Shown: positions 1 through 8,695, counted from the first letter of the stretch. The stretch: DNA of 46,182 nt from Actinomycetota bacterium (GCA_009701885.1 WLJH01000028.1:1-46182); one strand, 5' to 3'. Notes: generated by a model from the letters alone, not told the origin. Made by a program: numbers and translations.

Positions 1-780
1 CTGGCCATCGGCATGACCGAGCCCTCCGGCGGCTCCGACCTCGCGGCGCTGAAGACCTCCGCGGTCAAGGACGGCGACGACTGGGTCATCAACGGCTCCA
101 AGACCTTCATCACCAACGGCTACTCCGCCGACCTCATCATCACCGCGGTGCGCACCGACCCCGAGAAGGGCGCGCGCGGCATCTCGCTGTTCGCGATCCC
201 CTCCGACGCCCCCGGCTTCTCGCGCGGTCGCAAGCTCGACAAGGTCGGCCAGGACGAGTCCGACACCGCCGAGCTGTTCTTCGAGGACGTCCGGCTCTCC
301 GAGGAACACGTGCTGGGTGAGCTCGGCGGCGGCTTCATCGCGATGATGCAGAAGCTCCCGCAGGAGCGCCTGGGCTGCGCGATCTCCAACGTCGCGCACG
401 CCAAGCAGATCCTCGTCGAGACGCTGCAGTACACCAAGGACCGCAAGGCCTTCGGCGCCCCGATCGGCACCTTCCAGCACAACAAGTTCCTGCTGGCCGA
501 GCTGTTCACCTCCATCGAGGTCGCCGAGGCCTACATCGACACCTGTGTCATCGCCCACGACAAGGGCGAGCTGACCCCCGTCGACGCGGCCAAGGCCAAG
601 TGGTGGTCCTCGCAGGTCCAGAACGACGTGCTCGACCACTGCGTCCAGCTGCACGGCGGCTACGGCTTCATGAACGAGTACCGCGTGGCCCGCGCCTGGC
701 GCGACGCCCGCGTCTCCAAGATCTGGGCCGGCTCCAATGAGATCATGAAGGAGCTCATCGGCAGAGACCTGGGTCTCTGA
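1..780 (+). CDS. Acyl-CoA dehydrogenase, long-chain type (5' end cut by window)
   Basis: FAD-dependent dehydrogenase that introduces the alpha,beta double bond into acyl-CoA thioesters in fatty-acid (or sterol side-chain) beta-oxidation. The frame is open from base 1, so the N-terminal part lies outside the window; about 259 residues remain. Both family signatures are visible: MTEPSGGSD next to the cut and QLHGGYGFMNEY further on. The C-terminal motif IWAGSNEIMKELIGRD has Ala where short/medium-chain enzymes carry the catalytic Glu (YEG). KLPQERL, as in long-chain acyl-CoA dehydrogenase, offers the alternative catalytic Glu (codon 364-366). The family call is firm; chain-length specificity is inferred from this motif only. 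Confidence 0.93.
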   Translation: MAIGMTEPSGGSDLAALKTSAVKDGDDWVINGSKTFITNGYSADLIITAVRTDPEKGARGISLFAIPSDAPGFSRGRKLDKVGQDESDTAELFFEDVRLSEEHVLGELGGGFIAMMQKLPQERLGCAISNVAHAKQILVETLQYTKDRKAFGAPIGTFQHNKFLLAELFTSIEVAEAYIDTCVIAHDKGELTPVDAAKAKWWSSQVQNDVLDHCVQLHGGYGFMNEYRVARAWRDARVSKIWAGSNEIMKELIGRDLGL

Positions 781-820
781 GCGCAGCCTCACCTTCGTTG
801 TCGGCTCGGTGGTCACGGGA

Positions 821-826
821 CAGGAT
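821..826 (+). promoter_or_regulatory. Putative -10 box of the VIT1 gene (leaderless)
   Basis: CAGGAT lies 6 bases before the GTG at 833. The same spacing recurs before several other genes here, which suggests that transcription starts at the start codon. It differs from TANNNT at the first base, so the call is tentative. Confidence 0.35.
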
Positions 827-832
827 CGTCCT

Positions 833-1582
833 GTGACCACTGAGCCGATCTCGTTCAACCCCGCCGACGTCGACCCGCAGCAGCACGACGACGAGCCGCA
901 CGACACCGGCATCCGCTCGCGCCTGAACTGGCTGCGTGCCGGTGTGCTGGGCGCCAACGACGGCATCGTGTCGACCGCCGGCCTGGTGGTCGGTGTCGCC
1001 GGCGCGACGACCGACCGCTCGGCCATCCTGATCGCCGGCACCGCCGCCCTGGTGGCCGGTGCGCTGAGCATGGCGGCCGGTGAGTACGTCTCGGTCAGCA
1101 CCCAGAGCGACTCCGAGAAGGCGCTGTTGGACAAGGAGCGCCGCGAGCTGGTCGAGGAGCCGGAGGAGGAACTCGCCGAGCTCGCCCAGATCTACGTCGA
1201 CAAGGGCCTCTCGCCCGAGCTGGCCCAGCAGGTCGCCGTCGAGCTCACCGCCCACGACGCGCTGGCCGCGCACGCCGAGGCCGAGCTGGGCATCGACCCC
1301 AGCGAGGTCACCAACGCCTGGCACGCGGCCTGGGCCTCGATGATCTCCTTCTTCCTCGGAGCGCTGCTGCCCCTGCTGACGATCGTGCTCTTCGGTCCCG
1401 ACCTGCGCGTCCCGGTCACGATGGTCGCGGTCGCCGTGGCCCTCGCGGTCACCGGCTGGGCCAGCGCCCGGCTGGGCTACGGCCCGCCGGGACGAGCCGT
1501 GGCGCGCAACGTCGGTGGCGGCGTCTTCGCCATGGTGGTGACCTTCGCGGTCGGCTCGGCGCTGGGCGCCGGCATCGCCTGA
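833..1582 (+). CDS. VIT1/CCC1 family membrane protein (putative Fe2+/Mn2+ transporter)
   Basis: Integral membrane protein of the VIT1/CCC1 family, known for moving iron or manganese out of the cytoplasm. About 249 residues, the usual family length. LRAGVLGANDGIVST and the glycine/alanine-rich helix that follows are the conserved first transmembrane region. MAAGEYVSV begins the charged cytoplasmic, metal-binding-type helical segment rich in Glu (about residues 75-150), and three hydrophobic helices close the protein. The GTG at 833 is preferred because a -10-like CAGGAT sits 6 bases upstream; an in-frame GTG at 809 would add eight residues. Substrate is inferred from the family. Confidence 0.88.
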   Translation: MTTEPISFNPADVDPQQHDDEPHDTGIRSRLNWLRAGVLGANDGIVSTAGLVVGVAGATTDRSAILIAGTAALVAGALSMAAGEYVSVSTQSDSEKALLDKERRELVEEPEEELAELAQIYVDKGLSPELAQQVAVELTAHDALAAHAEAELGIDPSEVTNAWHAAWASMISFFLGALLPLLTIVLFGPDLRVPVTMVAVAVALAVTGWASARLGYGPPGRAVARNVGGGVFAMVVTFAVGSALGAGIA

Positions 1583-1672
1583 GCCCGGATCCGGGCCGAG
1601 CCCACCCCGGCGTCCGCATCCCCGCGGCACCGGTCCCCGGCGCGTGCGGGCCCCCTGGCCTCCGCGAGGCCC

Positions 1673-1678
1673 TAGGTT
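1673..1678 (+). promoter_or_regulatory. Putative -10 box upstream of the pnt operon
   Basis: TAGGTT fits TANNNT and lies 17 bases before the ATG of pntAA, leaving a short leader that carries the GGAGGAGG ribosome binding site. No convincing -35 element was identified. Confidence 0.35.
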
Positions 1679-1695
1679 GGCCGGAGGAGGTGCGC

Positions 1696-2841
1696 ATGCG
1701 AGTCGTAGTCGCGCGGGAGACGCGCGAGGGTGAGACCCGGGTCGCGATGGTGCCCGAGCTCGTCGGGAAGCTGGCCGCGCTCGGGCACGAGGTCGTCGTC
1801 GAGACCGGTGCCGGGCTCGGGGCCCTCCACGAGGACGAGGAGTACGCCGCCGCCGGGGCGCTCCTCGCGGACGACCCGTTCCCGGAGGCCGACCTGGTCT
1901 GCTCGGTGCAGCCGCTGTCCCGCGACACCCTCCGGCGCCTCCGCGCCGGCGCGGTCACCGTCTCCTTCCTGCCCACGGCCGCCGAGCTCGACCTGGTCCG
2001 CGACCACCGCGACCTCGGCACCACCGCGATCGCCATGGAGCTGGTGCCGCGGATCTCGCGGGCCCAGTCGATGGACGCGCTCTCGTCGCAGTCGCTGGTC
2101 AGCGGCTACCGCTGCGCGGTCGTCTGCGCCGGGTTGCTGCGCCGGTTCTTCCCGCTCAACATGACCGCGGCCGGCACTGTGCCGCCGGCCCAGGTCGTCG
2201 TCCTGGGCGCCGGGGTCGCCGGCCTCCAGGCCATCGCCACCGCTCGTCGCCTCGGCGCCGTCGTGAAGGCGTACGACGTGCGCGCCGCCGCCGCGGAGGA
2301 GATCCGCTCCATGGGGGCGCACGCCATCGAGCTCGACCTGCCCACCCTCGAGGGAGCCGGCGGCTACGCGCGGGAGATGTCCGAGGAGCGCGCCGCCCTC
2401 CAGAAGCAGCTGCTGGCGCCGTACGTCGCCGCGGCCGACGGGCTGATCACCACCGCCGCGGTGCCCGGGCGCACGGCCCCGGTGCTGGTCACGCGGGAGA
2501 TGGTCGAGGCGATGAGCCCCGGGTCGGTCGTGGTGGACCTGGCCGCCGACTCCGGCGGCAACGTCGAGGGGTCGGTGGCGGGTGAGATCGTCGCGATCGG
2601 GCGGGCCCAGGTGTGGGGCGGGCGCAACGTCGCCGCGCAGATGCCGGGCCCGGCCTCGCGGCTCTACGCGCAGAACGTGCTGAGCCTGCTGACCCTCATG
2701 ACGCGCGAGGGAGAGCTGGTCCTCGACCTCGACGACGAGATCGTCGACGGCGCCTGCGTCACCCACGACGGCGTCGTGCGGCACGAGCCCACCCGGCTGC
2801 TGCTCGAGGGGCCGACCGGCGGATCGGTGGAGGGGGATTAG
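1696..2841 (+). CDS. pntAA: NAD(P) transhydrogenase subunit alpha, part 1 (PntAA)
   Basis: NAD(H)-binding soluble domain I of proton-translocating transhydrogenase, which drives hydride transfer from NADH to NADP+ with the proton gradient. About 381 residues. The N-terminal AlaDH/PNT fold is followed by a Rossmann segment VVLGAGVAGLQAIATARRLG, then ITTAAVPGR and VDLAADSGGN, all typical. ATG 1696 is chosen over GTG 1690 because GGAGGAGG (1683-1690) is then 5 bases upstream. It is the first gene of a three-gene operon with the membrane parts, the split-subunit arrangement common in actinobacteria. Confidence 0.95.
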   Translation: MRVVVARETREGETRVAMVPELVGKLAALGHEVVVETGAGLGALHEDEEYAAAGALLADDPFPEADLVCSVQPLSRDTLRRLRAGAVTVSFLPTAAELDLVRDHRDLGTTAIAMELVPRISRAQSMDALSSQSLVSGYRCAVVCAGLLRRFFPLNMTAAGTVPPAQVVVLGAGVAGLQAIATARRLGAVVKAYDVRAAAAEEIRSMGAHAIELDLPTLEGAGGYAREMSEERAALQKQLLAPYVAAADGLITTAAVPGRTAPVLVTREMVEAMSPGSVVVDLAADSGGNVEGSVAGEIVAIGRAQVWGGRNVAAQMPGPASRLYAQNVLSLLTLMTREGELVLDLDDEIVDGACVTHDGVVRHEPTRLLLEGPTGGSVEGD

Positions 2842-2843
2842 TC

Positions 2844-3158
2844 GTGGACGACGGCATGGTCTGGCTGACGATCTTCGTGCTCAGCGTGTTCGTGGGCGTG
2901 GAGGTCATCTCGAAGGTGTCCTCGACGCTGCACACCCCGCTCATGTCGGGGGCCAACGCGATCCACGGGATCATCCTGCTCGGTGCGGTGCTCGTCACCG
3001 GTCAGACCGAGTCCACCGTCGCGCTGGTCGTCGGCCTGGTCGCGATCGTGCTGGCCGCGGTCAACCTGGTCGGTGGGTTCGTGGTCACCGACCGGATGCT
3101 CCAGATGTTCGTCCGCCGCAAGGCGCCCGCGGCCGCCGACGAGGGGGCGGGCCGGTGA
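2844..3158 (+). CDS. pntAB: NAD(P) transhydrogenase subunit alpha, part 2 (PntAB)
   Basis: Small membrane subunit (104 residues) that supplies part of the proton channel of transhydrogenase. Three hydrophobic helices are visible. The conserved TPLMSGANAIHGIILLGA, shared by PntA C-terminal domains, sits near residue 35. The GTG start lies 2 bases after the pntAA stop and a GGTGGAGGGGG ribosome-binding stretch overlaps the pntAA end. The stop codon overlaps the GTG of pntB in a GTGA, so the three genes are translationally coupled. Confidence 0.94.
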   Translation: MDDGMVWLTIFVLSVFVGVEVISKVSSTLHTPLMSGANAIHGIILLGAVLVTGQTESTVALVVGLVAIVLAAVNLVGGFVVTDRMLQMFVRRKAPAAADEGAGR

Positions 3159-4549
3159 GCGCCGTCCCCACCTGGGCGCAGCTGGTCTACCTGCTCTGCG
3201 CCGTCGGGTTCATCCTCGCCCTCAAGGGCCTCTCGGGCCCGCGGACCGCGCGCACCGGCAACCTCGTCGGCGCGGCCGCCGCGGTCGTCGCGGTGGTGCT
3301 GCCCTTCACCTACCTCGACCTCGACCACGTGCCGCTCATCGTCGGCGCGATCGTGGTCGGCTCCCTCGTGGGCGCGCTCGGCGCGCGCCGGGTGCAGATG
3401 ACCCAGATGCCGCAGATGGTCGCGCTGTTCAACGGCGTCGGCGGCGGGGCAGCGGCGCTGGTCGCGCTGCTGGAGCTCGACGAGCTGCTGCACCTCTCCG
3501 ACGCGGCCGACGTCGAGTCCTTCGTGCTCGCCGCGACCGCCTTCACCGTCCTGGTCGGGTCGGTCTCCTTCGCGGGCTCCGTCATCACGTTCGCCAAGCT
3601 CCAGGAGCTCATGACCTCGCGACCCGTGGTCTTCGCCGGGCTCCCGCTGGTCTTCGGTGCCGCGATCCTGGCGTCGCTGGCCCTGGGCGTGCTCACGGTC
3701 ACGAACGCGACGCTCGGGATCGGCGTCGGCCTCGCCGTGCTCGGCCTGATCGTCGGCGTCCTGCTGGTGCTGCCGGTCGGCGGCGCGGACGTGCCGATCG
3801 TGATCTCGTTGCTCAACGCCTTCACCGGGCTGACCGTCGCCGCCGGCGGCTACGTGCTCTCCAACGTGGTGCTGCTCGTCGCCGGCACGCTCGTCGGCGC
3901 CTCCGGCACGTTCCTCACCCTGCTGATGGCCCGTGCGATGGGTCGCTCGGTGCCCAACATCCTCTTCGGGGCGCTGCGCGGCGGCTCCACCCTCGGTGCC
4001 GGCGAGGCCTCCGACCGCCCGGTCCGCTCGGCCGGGCCCGAGGACGTCGCGATCCTGCTGGGGTATGCCGACCGCGTCATCATCGTCCCCGGCTACGGGT
4101 TGGCCGTCGCCCAGGCCCAGCACACCCTGCGCGAGCTGGTCGAGGTGCTGCAGGCACGCGGCACCCGGGTCGACTACGCCATCCACCCCGTCGCCGGCCG
4201 GATGCCCGGCCACATGAACGTGCTCCTCGCCGAGGCCCAGGTGCCCTACGAGCAGCTGGTCGAGATGGACGACATCAACGGCGAGTTCAAGCACACCGAC
4301 GTCGTCCTCGTCGTCGGCGCCAACGACGTCGTCAACCCCGCCGCCCGCACCACGCCCTCGGCCCCGATCTACGGCATGCCGATCCTCGACGTCGACCAGG
4401 CCCAGCAGGTGGTCTTCCTCAAGCGCTCCATGCGTCCCGGGTTCGCCGGCATCGAGAACGAGCTGCTCTTCGACCCCCGCACGACCCTGCTCTTCGGGGA
4501 CGCCAAGGAGTCGCTCACCAAGCTGCTGGCGGCCGCGAAGGGGCTGTAG
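3155..4549 (+). CDS. pntB: NAD(P) transhydrogenase subunit beta (PntB)
   Basis: Membrane domain plus NADP(H)-binding domain III of transhydrogenase (464 residues, normal length). Roughly the first 270 residues hold about eight to nine membrane helices, with TQMPQMVALFNGVGGGAAAL as the hallmark segment. The C-terminal part carries IIVPGYGLAVAQAQ, HPVAGRMPGHMNVLLAEA and GANDVVNPAA, the NADP-binding loop. The GTG start overlaps the pntAB stop by four bases. With pntAA and pntAB the operon encodes a complete enzyme that supplies NADPH. Confidence 0.96.
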   Translation: MSAVPTWAQLVYLLCAVGFILALKGLSGPRTARTGNLVGAAAAVVAVVLPFTYLDLDHVPLIVGAIVVGSLVGALGARRVQMTQMPQMVALFNGVGGGAAALVALLELDELLHLSDAADVESFVLAATAFTVLVGSVSFAGSVITFAKLQELMTSRPVVFAGLPLVFGAAILASLALGVLTVTNATLGIGVGLAVLGLIVGVLLVLPVGGADVPIVISLLNAFTGLTVAAGGYVLSNVVLLVAGTLVGASGTFLTLLMARAMGRSVPNILFGALRGGSTLGAGEASDRPVRSAGPEDVAILLGYADRVIIVPGYGLAVAQAQHTLRELVEVLQARGTRVDYAIHPVAGRMPGHMNVLLAEAQVPYEQLVEMDDINGEFKHTDVVLVVGANDVVNPAARTTPSAPIYGMPILDVDQAQQVVFLKRSMRPGFAGIENELLFDPRTTLLFGDAKESLTKLLAAAKGL

Positions 4550-4561
4550 GGCTTCTCCGCC

Positions 4562-4672
4562 GTGAGGTCCAGCGGCGGAGCGTGAGGTTCAGCGGCGCCC
4601 CGCTGAAGCTCACGGTCCCCCGATGCAGCTGCGTGGGTACGCCGCAAGGTGCAGCGGCGCCCCGCTGAACCT
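4562..4672. repeat. Repeated palindromes between convergent pntB and upp
   Basis: Two similar hairpins fill this gap. Hairpin 1 (4582-4613) has 14-bp arms starting GTGAGGTTCAGCGG, a CGCC loop and one mismatch. Hairpin 2 (4647-4672) has 11-bp arms, the same CGCC loop and one mismatch. A third half-copy, GTGAGGTCCAGCGG, lies at 4562-4575. Placed between two convergent genes, they can act as a bidirectional terminator. The repeated unit also looks like an extragenic palindromic repeat family, which would have to be checked genome-wide. Confidence 0.6.
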
Positions 4673-4687
4673 CACACGAGCGCACCC

Positions 4688-5329
4688 TCAGCCCGCGACG
4701 CCGTACAACCGGTCGCCGGCGTCGCCGAGTCCGGGCACGATGTAGCCCTTCTCGTTGAGCCTCTCGTCCATGGCGGCGGTGACGACGGTGACGGGGACCT
4801 CGAGGCCCTCGAGGTCGGCGGCGAGGCGCTCGCAGCCCTCGGGGGCGGCGAGCAGGCAGATCGCGGTGATGTGGTCGGCGCCGCGGTCGGTGAGGAAGCG
4901 GATCGCCGCGGCGAGGGTGCCGCCGGTGGCGAGCATCGGGTCCAGGACGTAGCACTGGCGGCCGGAGAGGTCGTCGGGCAGCCGCTCGGCGTACGTCGAG
5001 GCCTCGAGGGTGTCCTCGTTGCGCACCATCCCGAGGAAGCCCACCTCGGCGGTGGGCAGCAGCCGCATGAACCCGTCGAGCATTCCCAGCCCGGCGCGCA
5101 GGATGGGGACGACCAGCGGCTTGGGCGAGGCCAGGCGTACGCCGGTGGCGGCCGCGACCGGGGTGCGGATCTCGACCGGCTCGACCCGCACGTGGCGGGT
5201 GGCCTCGTAGGCCAGCAGCGCGACCAGCTCGTCGGTGAGCGCGCGGAAGGTCGGGGAGTCGGTGCGCTCGTCGCGCAGCGTCGTGAGCTTGTGGGTGACG
5301 AGCGGGTGGTCCACGACCTGGGTGCGCAT
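4688..5329 (-). CDS. upp: Uracil phosphoribosyltransferase
   Basis: Pyrimidine salvage enzyme converting uracil and PRPP to UMP in the cytoplasm. 213 residues, the usual length. It begins [27 protein letters not shown], the PRPP-binding loop [13 protein letters not shown] and the C-terminal uracil-binding [12 protein letters not shown] are all present. A -10-like TAGGCT (on the minus strand) ends 7 bases before the ATG, so the mRNA may be leaderless; the open frame continues upstream, but the conserved N-terminus fixes the start. It converges on pntB across paired hairpins. Confidence 0.96.
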   Translation of the reverse strand: MRTQVVDHPLVTHKLTTLRDERTDSPTFRALTDELVALLAYEATRHVRVEPVEIRTPVAAATGVRLASPKPLVVPILRAGLGMLDGFMRLLPTAEVGFLGMVRNEDTLEASTYAERLPDDLSGRQCYVLDPMLATGGTLAAAIRFLTDRGADHITAICLLAAPEGCERLAADLEGLEVPVTVVTAAMDERLNEKGYIVPGLGDAGDRLYGVAG

Positions 5330-5336
5330 GGCACCC

Positions 5337-5342
5337 AGCCTA
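5337..5342 (-). promoter_or_regulatory. Putative -10 box of upp (leaderless)
   Basis: Minus-strand TAGGCT, matching TANNNT, with 7 bases (GGGTGCC) before the upp ATG. No ribosome binding site fits in between, so leaderless transcription is inferred. Confidence 0.45.
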
Positions 5343-5507
5343 GGACCCCGCCGCCTGTGGGAGTGCCCACGGGCGAAGGGGGTTGGCCGTGGGTGGGACG
5401 TCTGCCACGCTGGTGCCTGCACGACGGCTCCACCGGGCCAGCGCCACACCTGCACACGCACCACCTCCACGTGGGCCGCGGGCCCGCACCGGGTCCAGGG
5501 AGACCAC

Positions 5508-6020
5508 ATGGACGAGACCACCACGCAGCTCGACGACGTCGACCTCGCCGTGGCGGCGTACCGCCAGGGTGGACGCTGGGTCGTGCAGGAGGTGACCCTC
5601 GAGCACTGCGAGGACGTCGAGCTGCTGGCCGACGCGCTGCGCCGCCTCGGCGGGGACACCGGGGCGATCGGGCTGGTCTCGGTCGACGAGGACTTCTTCG
5701 TGATCGTGCGGGTCGAGGGGGAGCGGACGAGGGTGCTGCTCTCGGACGCCAGCGCCGCCGAGGACTGGGACCTCGCCGAGACCGTGATCGACCTCCTCGA
5801 CGAGATCGACCCCGACGACCTCGACGAGCGCGACGAGCGCGACGAGGACGAGCCGGCCGGCGACCTCGGCCTGCTGGCCGACCTCGGGGTCAGCGAGGAC
5901 GCGCTGGAGGAGCTGCTCGACGACCCCGACGCCTACCCCGACGAGGTGCTCTCCGACGTGGCGCGGCTGATCGGGTTCGGCGAGCAGTTCGACGACGTCG
6001 CAGGGCTGGCCTCCGCGTGA
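5508..6020 (+). CDS. tRNA adenosine deaminase-associated protein
   Basis: Acidic 170-residue protein of the actinobacterial family that sits just upstream of tadA. It opens with [22 protein letters not shown], typical of the family, and contains a very acidic low-complexity stretch ([10 protein letters not shown]) near residue 105. The ATG has AGGGAG about 6 bases upstream. Its exact role is unknown; association with tRNA deaminase rests on conserved gene order. It ends 9 bases before the tadA start and is probably co-transcribed with it. Confidence 0.82.
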   Translation: MDETTTQLDDVDLAVAAYRQGGRWVVQEVTLEHCEDVELLADALRRLGGDTGAIGLVSVDEDFFVIVRVEGERTRVLLSDASAAEDWDLAETVIDLLDEIDPDDLDERDERDEDEPAGDLGLLADLGVSEDALEELLDDPDAYPDEVLSDVARLIGFGEQFDDVAGLASA

Positions 6021-6029
6021 GGGCCGTGG

Positions 6030-6539
6030 GTGTCGGGGCCGTCGGCACGAGGGCCGAGCACTGAGGGCCGAGTCCTGAGGCCTGCCGACTGGGCGGACCC
6101 GATGCGGGCCGCCCTCGCCGAGGCGCGCGCCGCGCTCGCGACCGGCGACGTCCCGATCGGTGCACTGATCCTCGACGCCGACGGCAGGGTGCTCGGCCGC
6201 GGTCGCAACGTCCGCGAGGCCGACGCCGATCCCACCGGCCACGCCGAGGTGGTCGCGCTGCGAGAGGCCGCCCGGGCGCGCGGGGAGTGGCGGCTCACCG
6301 GCTGCACCCTCGTGGTCACCCTCGAGCCGTGCACCATGTGCGCCGGCGCGGCCGTGCTCAGCCGGGTCGACCGCGTCGTGTTCGCGGCGTACGACGAGAA
6401 GGCCGGCGCGGTCGGCAGCCTCTGGGACGTCGTGCGCGACCGCCGCCTCAACCACCGCCCCGAGGTGCTCGCCGGCGTGCTGGCCGAGGAGTCGGCCGCG
6501 CTGCTCGCCGACTTCTTCGCTGCCCAGCGCGACGACTGA
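6030..6539 (+). CDS. tadA: tRNA-specific adenosine deaminase (TadA)
   Basis: Zinc enzyme converting wobble A34 of tRNA-Arg(ACG) to inosine. The cytidine-deaminase fold signature is complete: TGHAEVVAL supplies the zinc His and catalytic Glu, and LEPCTMCAGA supplies the PCxxC pair. GAVGSLWDV and LADECAALL-like LAEESAALLADFF match TadA. GTG 6030 gives 169 residues; the conserved part starts near DWADPMRAAL, so the first 15-20 residues are uncertain, and ATG 6102 looks too short. tRNA-Ser(CGA) lies directly downstream. Confidence 0.93.
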   Translation: MSGPSARGPSTEGRVLRPADWADPMRAALAEARAALATGDVPIGALILDADGRVLGRGRNVREADADPTGHAEVVALREAARARGEWRLTGCTLVVTLEPCTMCAGAAVLSRVDRVVFAAYDEKAGAVGSLWDVVRDRRLNHRPEVLAGVLAEESAALLADFFAAQRDD

Positions 6540-6577
6540 TTTCTCCCGCTCCGACCCGCTCCGGTACATTCACCCGC

Positions 6578-6667
6578 GGTGGCGTGTCCGAGCGGCCGAA
6601 GGTGCATCACTCGAAATGATGTGTGGGGTCAAACCCACCGTGGGTTCAAATCCCACCGCCACCGCCA
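6578..6667 (+). tRNA. tRNA-Ser (anticodon CGA), CCA encoded
   Basis: Class II tRNA with a 7-bp acceptor stem (GGTGGCG/CGCCACC), a 5-bp anticodon stem around loop CTCGAAA with anticodon CGA at 6612-6614, a long variable arm (GGGGTCAAACCC region) and GGTTCAAATCC as the T-loop. Discriminator G is followed by an encoded CCA (6665-6667). It decodes UCG serine codons. Confidence 0.96.
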
Positions 6668-6673
6668 GCGTCA

Positions 6674-6708
6674 CGAGAGCCCCGGACCGGGACGGTCCGG
6701 GGCTCTCG
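6674..6708 (+). terminator. Strong hairpin terminator after tRNA-Ser(CGA)
   Basis: A perfect 15-bp stem (CGAGAGCCCCGGACC with its complement) around a GGGAC loop begins 6 bases after the CCA end. No U-tract follows, as is common in GC-rich actinobacteria. It can also serve the SDR gene arriving on the other strand. Confidence 0.75.
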
Positions 6709-6731
6709 TCGCCTGGGGCGCGGGTCGTTGC

Positions 6732-7526
6732 TCAGGCGTCGCGCCAACCCTCGGCCGCGTCGTGGCCGTGCGCGGCCATCAGCGACAGGCCGCCGTCGAC
6801 GACGTACGTGGACCCGGTGACGTAGGACGCCCTCGGTGAGCACAGGAAGCCGATCACCGAGGCGACCTCGTTGACGTGGCCCGGGCGGCCGAGCGGGTTG
6901 CCGGGCCGCTCCTCGTGGAAGGCGTCCTCGGTGGCCATGCCCGTCATGTCGGTGGCGATCTCACCGGGGGCGACGGAGTTGACGGTGATGCCGTGCTCGG
7001 CCAGCTCGAGGGCGAGGACCTGGCTCAGCCCGCCGAGCCCTGCCTTGGCCGCGCAGTAGGCCCCGGCGCCGTAGCGGGGCAGCCGCTCGTGGACGCTGCT
7101 GACGTTGACGATGCGCCCACCGTGGCCCTGCTCGACGAGGTGCCGGGCCGCGCGGCGGCAGGTGAGGAACGGGCCGTCGAGGTCAGCGGCCAGCACCCGG
7201 CGCCAGGTCTCGAGGTCCGTGTCGACGACGCGGCTGCCGTGCCCGGTGCCCGCCACGTTGACCAGCACGCCCAACCCGCCGAGCACCTCGATCGCGCCGT
7301 CCACGACCTCCCCTGCGGCGGGCGAAGCAGCGTCGTAGGGAAGGACGTGGGCCGTGGACCCGCGCTCGCGCACCATCGAGGCGGTCTCCTGTGCGGCCGG
7401 GTCGTCCTCGTGGGAGGTGACGACGACGTCGAAGCCTTCGGTCGCCAGCAGCAGGGCCGTTGCACGGCCGATGCCGGAGGAGGAGCCGGTGACGAGTGCC
7501 TTGCGCGGGTGGTGGCCTTGGGTCAT
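6732..7526 (-). CDS. SDR family NAD(P)-dependent oxidoreductase
   Basis: Classical short-chain dehydrogenase/reductase, 264 residues. The cofactor motif TGSSSGIG is at residues 13-20, NVAG (in place of NNAG) at 90-93, the catalytic Ser in NVSSV (143-144) and YCAAK at 157-161. PGEIATDM and the C-terminal [13 protein letters not shown] match 3-ketoacyl-reductase or sugar-dehydrogenase-like members. The ATG before [13 protein letters not shown] is chosen because Rossmann strand 1 then starts near residue 9. Substrate cannot be told from sequence; it is transcribed alone. Confidence 0.9.
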   Translation of the reverse strand: MTQGHHPRKALVTGSSSGIGRATALLLATEGFDVVVTSHEDDPAAQETASMVRERGSTAHVLPYDAASPAAGEVVDGAIEVLGGLGVLVNVAGTGHGSRVVDTDLETWRRVLAADLDGPFLTCRRAARHLVEQGHGGRIVNVSSVHERLPRYGAGAYCAAKAGLGGLSQVLALELAEHGITVNSVAPGEIATDMTGMATEDAFHEERPGNPLGRPGHVNEVASVIGFLCSPRASYVTGSTYVVDGGLSLMAAHGHDAAEGWRDA

Positions 7527-7639
7527 GCCGCACGGGTACCCGCCGGCCGCGCTCCGACGCGTACGGTTCCGGGCCTTCACCCGCGCGGGCGTGTCACCGC
7601 GTCGGTCGGCGCGAGCAGTGTCGGTGCGAGGAGGAAGAC

Positions 7640-8161
7640 ATGTCGACCGCGACGCTGGAGGGCCTCGAGGGCCGCTCGGGGGGTACGACGGCGCTGTGGC
7701 TGCGCCGTGGGTTCGTCGGCCTGCTCGCGTTGGGGATGCTCGCCGCGCTGCTGGGCCTGCTGGGGGACCGCACCGAGCGGGTGACCGCCACCAGTGCCGA
7801 CGGCCGGTGGACGCTGTCGCTGCTGCACGCCCGTCTCTCGCGCGCGGGGCTCGACGTGCCGTGGGAGGTCACCGTGACCCGGCGCGGCGGTTTCGAGGGC
7901 CCGGTCGTCCTCGGGGTCACGGGGACCTACTTCGACCTCTACGAGACCCAGGGCTTCCGCCCCGAGCCGAGCGCGAGCTACCGCGACGCCCAGACGCTCT
8001 TCCTGGAGTTCGAGCCGCCGCCGTCCGGCGACGTGCTGGTCGTCGCGTACGACGCCTACATCCAGCCCGCCAGCCGGCAGGGGTCCGCGGGCACCGTCGC
8101 CGTCCGCAGCGGCGAGGAGGTCCTCGTCGGCCTCGACTTCAGCACGGGCCTGCTGCCGTGA
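7640..8161 (+). CDS. Hypothetical membrane-anchored protein
   Basis: Unrecognised 173-residue protein. The N-terminal 25 residues are cytoplasmic-looking, then one hydrophobic helix ([19 protein letters not shown], about residues 24-42) and a beta-rich extracytoplasmic domain follow ([20 protein letters not shown], then [20 protein letters not shown]). No Cys or catalytic motif stands out. The ATG has GAGGAGGA 4-5 bases upstream. The DUF421 gene starts 31 bases downstream on the same strand; both are membrane proteins and may form a two-gene operon. Confidence 0.75.
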   Translation: MSTATLEGLEGRSGGTTALWLRRGFVGLLALGMLAALLGLLGDRTERVTATSADGRWTLSLLHARLSRAGLDVPWEVTVTRRGGFEGPVVLGVTGTYFDLYETQGFRPEPSASYRDAQTLFLEFEPPPSGDVLVVAYDAYIQPASRQGSAGTVAVRSGEEVLVGLDFSTGLLP

Positions 8162-8192
8162 GCGGGCCGTCACGAGCCAGGAGGGGCCGGCC

Positions 8193-8672
8193 GTGGAGAT
8201 CGTCCTGAGGGCCGTCGTGGTCTTCGTGTTCCTGTGGGTGCTGACCCGCGCCGTGGGGCGCACGACGCTGGGCGAGCTGTCGACCTTCGAGCTGCTGCTC
8301 TACGTGACGATGGGCGACCTGGTGCAGCAGGCGGTGACCCAGCAGGACTTCTCGGTGACCGGTGGGCTGCTAGCGGTCTCGACCTTCGCGGTGCTCACCG
8401 TCGTGCTGTCGTGGACGCAGTGGCGCTTCCCGCGGCTGCGCGACGTCGTCACCGGCCGCCCCGAGCTGGTCGTGCGCGACGGCGAGCCGCTGACGTCGGT
8501 GATGCGGCGCCAGCGGCTGGCCCACGCCGACCTGCTGGCCGCGGCCCGCGAGCAGGGCATCCGCGACCTCGGCGAGGTCGAGGTCGCGGTGCTCGAGGCC
8601 AACGGCCGGATCTCGTTCTTCAGCCGCGACGACGCCTCCTCCGGGGCACCCGAGAAGCCGGACGTGGGCTGA
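8193..8672 (+). CDS. DUF421 (YetF-like) domain membrane protein
   Basis: 159-residue protein of the DUF421/YetF family: three hydrophobic helices in the first 75 residues (VLRAVVVFVFLWVLTRAVG first), followed by the family's small soluble domain with GRPELVVRDGEPL and LRQQGI-like AAREQGIRDLGEVEVAVLEANG. The GTG is preceded by AGGAGG at good distance. Family function is not established; in spore formers related proteins act in the membrane. Here it follows a small membrane protein gene. Confidence 0.84.
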   Translation: MEIVLRAVVVFVFLWVLTRAVGRTTLGELSTFELLLYVTMGDLVQQAVTQQDFSVTGGLLAVSTFAVLTVVLSWTQWRFPRLRDVVTGRPELVVRDGEPLTSVMRRQRLAHADLLAAAREQGIRDLGEVEVAVLEANGRISFFSRDDASSGAPEKPDVG

Positions 8673-8695
8673 GCCGCTCCGGGAGGAAGCGGGAG

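Noticed and set aside
1583..1695. Riboswitch before the pnt operon
   Set aside because: A plausible -10 box leaves only a short leader with the ribosome site; no room for an aptamer.
5800..5850. GACGAG/GACGAC direct repeats as a regulatory repeat
   Set aside because: They encode an acidic Asp/Glu/Arg stretch inside a real gene and follow from codon bias.
6578..6667. tRNA-Ser as integration site of a mobile element
   Set aside because: No repeated 3' tRNA end downstream and no integrase in the window.
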